A DNA stretch of 7,578 nucleotides from CAIMMJ01 sp037131955 (GTDB lineage Bacteria > Bacteroidota > Bacteroidia > UBA4408). Below the pieces are notes generated by a model that saw nothing but the letters and a program-made list of their open reading frames with translations, had not been told where the DNA came from and searched no databases. Below, one piece after another: positions 7,007-7,578 of this stretch. The stretch lies in NCBI GenBank assembly GCA_037131955.1, contig JBAXQC010000100.1:1-7578 (forward strand). The letters run 5' to 3'. A program made the translations under genes and the position numbers. The stretch's first letter is position 1, and the number at the start of each line of letters is the position of its first letter.

Positions 7007-7578
7007 GTGATTTTTTCTGAGGATAAAAAAATCCGAATTTTTTATTTCGCACTAACTTTATTTTCACTTTTATTTTTTTCTGTAAGAGTCTATATTAACA
7101 AAGAAAAATTGTTTGTTATTGATGGCGATGGTAGGGGTTACTATTCCTATTTGCCTGCATTATTTTTGCAAAATGATTTGTCGTGGTCTAAATTAGAGGA
7201 ATACTGCCCGAAGGAAAGACAAACTTTTTTAAATGATGTAAACAATAAAAAGCTAAATAAGTATTCGTTTGGAACATCCTTATTGCTGCTTCCGTTTTTT
7301 TTAATAGCCTATTTTTTATCTATTGTTCTTGGATTAAATTGTGATGGAAACAACTTTCTATTTCACTTCTTTATTTCTATTGCTGCATTGTTTTATTTTT
7401 TAGCTGGAATTTATTTTTCAATAAGAAGTTTGTTGCTTTTTAGCAAAAATACAAATGTGGTTATCTCTGCAGTTTCAGCAGTAATAATAGGAACTTCCAT
7501 TTTATTTTATACCTTTTTTGAATGTTCATTAAGTCATGTTTATTCGTTTTGTTGCATAAGTGGATTTGGATTTTTTAC
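7007..7578 (+). CDS. Multi-spanning membrane protein, GT-C glycosyltransferase-like, 3' end missing
   Basis: An open frame of 190 codons runs off the right edge. The only plausible start is GTG at 7007, since the in-frame upstream codons lead straight to the preceding gene's stop at 6995-6997. Hydrophobic segments lie at about 9-28, 90-109, 119-141 and 150-171, with another beginning near 176. The first extracytoplasmic loop has D-G-D-G-R-G-Y-Y-S-Y-L-P (39-50), with acidic residues placed as in GT-C enzymes such as PMT and ArnT that use lipid-linked sugars. K-Y-S-F-G-T-S-L-L-L-L-P-F-F (85-98) and S-H-V-Y-S-F (176-181) also fit, from memory, a Bacteroidota family of putative membrane glycosyltransferases. 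It lies 9 bases after rlmB and is probably co-transcribed. The coding call is firm; donor and acceptor cannot be inferred. Confidence 0.82.
   Translation, partial: MIFSEDKKIRIFYFALTLFSLLFFSVRVYINKEKLFVIDGDGRGYYSYLPALFLQNDLSWSKLEEYCPKERQTFLNDVNNKKLNKYSFGTSLLLLPFFLIAYFLSIVLGLNCDGNNFLFHFFISIAALFYFLAGIYFSIRSLLLFSKNTNVVISAVSAVIIGTSILFYTFFECSLSHVYSFCCISGFGFF

Noticed and set aside
7021..7043. GGAT-A6-ATCC hairpin followed by six T, as a terminator after rlmB
   Set aside because: The stem is only 4 bp with an A-rich loop, and it lies inside the coding start of the membrane protein.

Overview
The window looks like chromosomal DNA of a member of the Bacteroidota (Flavobacteriia/Cytophagia-like). It is AT-rich, genes lack Shine-Dalgarno sites, and the first gene ends in a type IX secretion (T9SS) sorting domain, a system confined to this phylum. 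It also carries a GWxTD-domain lipoprotein and a secreted protein family that, from memory, is typical of Bacteroidota. I see no mobile element, CRISPR array, tRNA or rRNA, and no gene-free stretch longer than about 120 bases.

Region 1 (1-3556) is the 3' part of a very large secreted surface protein. Its reading frame is open to the left edge, so the true start lies outside the window. The visible part holds alternating CUB-like and fibronectin-III-like modules, then six Ig-like repeats of about 75 residues, one PKD domain and a C-terminal T9SS sorting domain. A strong intrinsic terminator (3577-3611) closes this unit.

Region 2 (3677-7578) is a tight same-strand cluster with gaps of 6, 15 and 9 bases, probably one operon. 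It encodes: an exported protein of the family often labelled 'asparagine synthetase B' in Bacteroidota, which shows no AsnB motif and instead looks like a class I glutamine-amidotransferase-like fold; a GWxTD-domain lipoprotein; an RlmB/TrmH-type SPOUT 23S rRNA 2'-O-methyltransferase; and the start of a multi-spanning membrane protein resembling GT-C glycosyltransferases, cut by the right edge. The last gene starts at GTG and has no stop inside the window.

The genes are mostly recognisable families. The points most worth a second look are the almost complete absence of Lys/Arg in the adhesin's passenger region, the likely misannotated exported amidotransferase-like protein, and the coupling of two poorly understood envelope proteins with an rRNA methylase and a membrane glycosyltransferase-like protein.
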